Assembly: GCF_905163445.1 (NCBI RefSeq)
Contig: NC_053187.1
Location: 18,957,001 to 19,021,000 of the forward strand
Direction: 5' to 3'
DNA length: 64,000 bases
Origin: Pararge aegeria
Lineage: Eukaryota > Arthropoda > Insecta > Lepidoptera > Nymphalidae
In this document: piece after piece, positions 63,226 to 64,000 of the stretch
Numbering within the stretch: the stretch's first letter is position 1
Layout: each line of letters starts with the position of its first letter
Made by a program: the position numbers and the translations under genes
Notes under the pieces: model-generated
Told to the model about the DNA's origin: nothing
Database searches by the model: none
What the model saw: the letters and a program-made list of their open reading frames with translations, nothing else

Positions 63226-63689
63226 ATTTCTGTTTAAAATACTTAGTAAGAAAGAAAGAAAAAAAATATTTTTTACATTGCGCCACACATTATTAACAAC
63301 ATCACATATGTTATGTGTGGCTGAACCTAAAAAAAAGGTGCCAGCTCAGAATTGTACTGCATGCGCCAATGAGAGCATACAGCGCTGATTTTCAGTTGGC
63401 CAGGTGACACCACGGAAATGCATAGCCATCCACTGACCATGTTATATAAAGTAACAAAAACACTAAATAAACCCACAAGTATAATAATAATATGAAACCT
63501 GCAGGATATATACCAGCAGATACCAACCATATATAATTAGCAGATAGTACCAGCAGGAGTTACGATATTAGCGGTATTCACCCGGCCTTCAGTATTTTTC
63601 TATATTTGTTTTTCGTTTATGCCACTCTCGTAGTGGAATAATAAAGCGCTTGACTGCTATTTCATCTGGCAATTGATGATGCTAGTGAG

Positions 63690-63825
63690 CTTACCTGCTA
63701 GAGGTAAAGCTGTTATAATAAATATACCCCTAATCAGTTTGTAGTGTTGGTAGTGTGGTAACTAGTCACGGCCGAAGCCTCTCACCAAACAAAGTTGCAC
63801 TCTGGCGGAATCCACAACTAATTAT
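63690..63825 (-). mobile_element. SINE-C fragment, minus strand
   Basis: TATACCCCTAATCAGTTTGT, GTGGTAACTAGTCACGGCCG, AAGCCTCTCACCAAAC. The head is lost. Confidence 0.6.
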
Positions 63826-64000
63826 CTGCTCTGTTATATTATAGCCTCTCTTTTATACAGGTATGTTAATAAAAATACACATACTATGTATAATTATATA
63901 TTTTTTTATTATTGCAACTACTCGTATTATAACATGTGAGCGATTAACACATTTGTATTTTATCATTATCTCTATATTGCTATTATAAAATAGTACTTGT

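Overview
This is a transposon-dense, AT-rich nuclear window from an insect, almost certainly a lepidopteran. The evidence is the repeat content: tRNA-derived SINEs with box A and box B heads, LINE 3' ends with (TTTGAAT)n or (ATG)n tails, an RTE-type LINE 3' end, and short Helitrons that start A|TC and end CTAG|T with the 'GTTGCCCGCGACTTCGTC' end seen throughout moths and butterflies. A nymphalid butterfly is my guess from the dominant SINE. I cannot name a species. I found no host protein-coding gene, functional tRNA, rRNA or CRISPR array. Most short open frames are noise or lie inside repeats.

The one convincing intact gene is the transposase of a complete IS630-Tc1-mariner element at 40211-42031. 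The element has 40-bp terminal inverted repeats (39/40 identical) and a TA target duplication. Its gene lies on the minus strand and is split by a 106-bp intron, which resolves the true ATG at 41880; the predicted protein is 458 aa. The second catalytic Asp and the catalytic Glu are separated by 82 residues (DD82E) instead of the usual 34-41. The extra segment resembles a SAP-type helical motif. This is the most interesting object here. A second, dead transposase (mariner DD34D type, minus strand, about 29085-29880) carries stop codons, a frameshift and a deletion that removes its second catalytic Asp.

Layout. 1-11 kb: LINE tails, SINE-A, SINE-B and SINE-C copies, two small Helitrons, and a hAT-like MITE nested in a SINE-B with an 8-bp target duplication. 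11-20 kb: a LINE split by another LINE tail and a Helitron, an RTE LINE 3' end, and a SINE-A flanked by ~100-bp direct repeats. 20-40 kb: scattered SINEs and LINE tails, the dead mariner, a second hAT-like MITE (35791-36019), Helitrons, and long stretches with nothing recognisable. 40-51 kb: the DD82E transposon, several CG-rich TIR-like blocks, a nested LINE in a SINE, a tandem 217-bp duplication, a 24-nt poly-C tract and a ~327-bp MITE. 51-64 kb: LINE ORF2 C-termini, a LINE 3' UTR holding a 66-nt hairpin, a SINE-C nested in a SINE-B, a pair of ~500-bp inverted repeats (58.6/61.3 kb) and a recent 327-bp tandem duplication.

Family labels used below are local. SINE-A: head with GGCGCAGTGGGCAGCGAC. 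SINE-B: head with GTGATAGCCTAGTGG. SINE-C: head with GGCGCAGTGGTGAGCGC. LINE-P: protein ends near KKAWV; tail GCCTACTTGAATAAAG. LINE-Q: 3' UTR with GAGCAATCTGCTGAG. LINE-E: 3' UTR with GATAAGGCCGCC. LINE-R: protein with MWNALPATVFPATYNL. Repeat F: an unclassified repeat with CCCCAAGTCGCCTCGTTCGA. Repeat borders are read by eye and are usually good to about 10-20 bases, except where terminal motifs or target duplications fix them.
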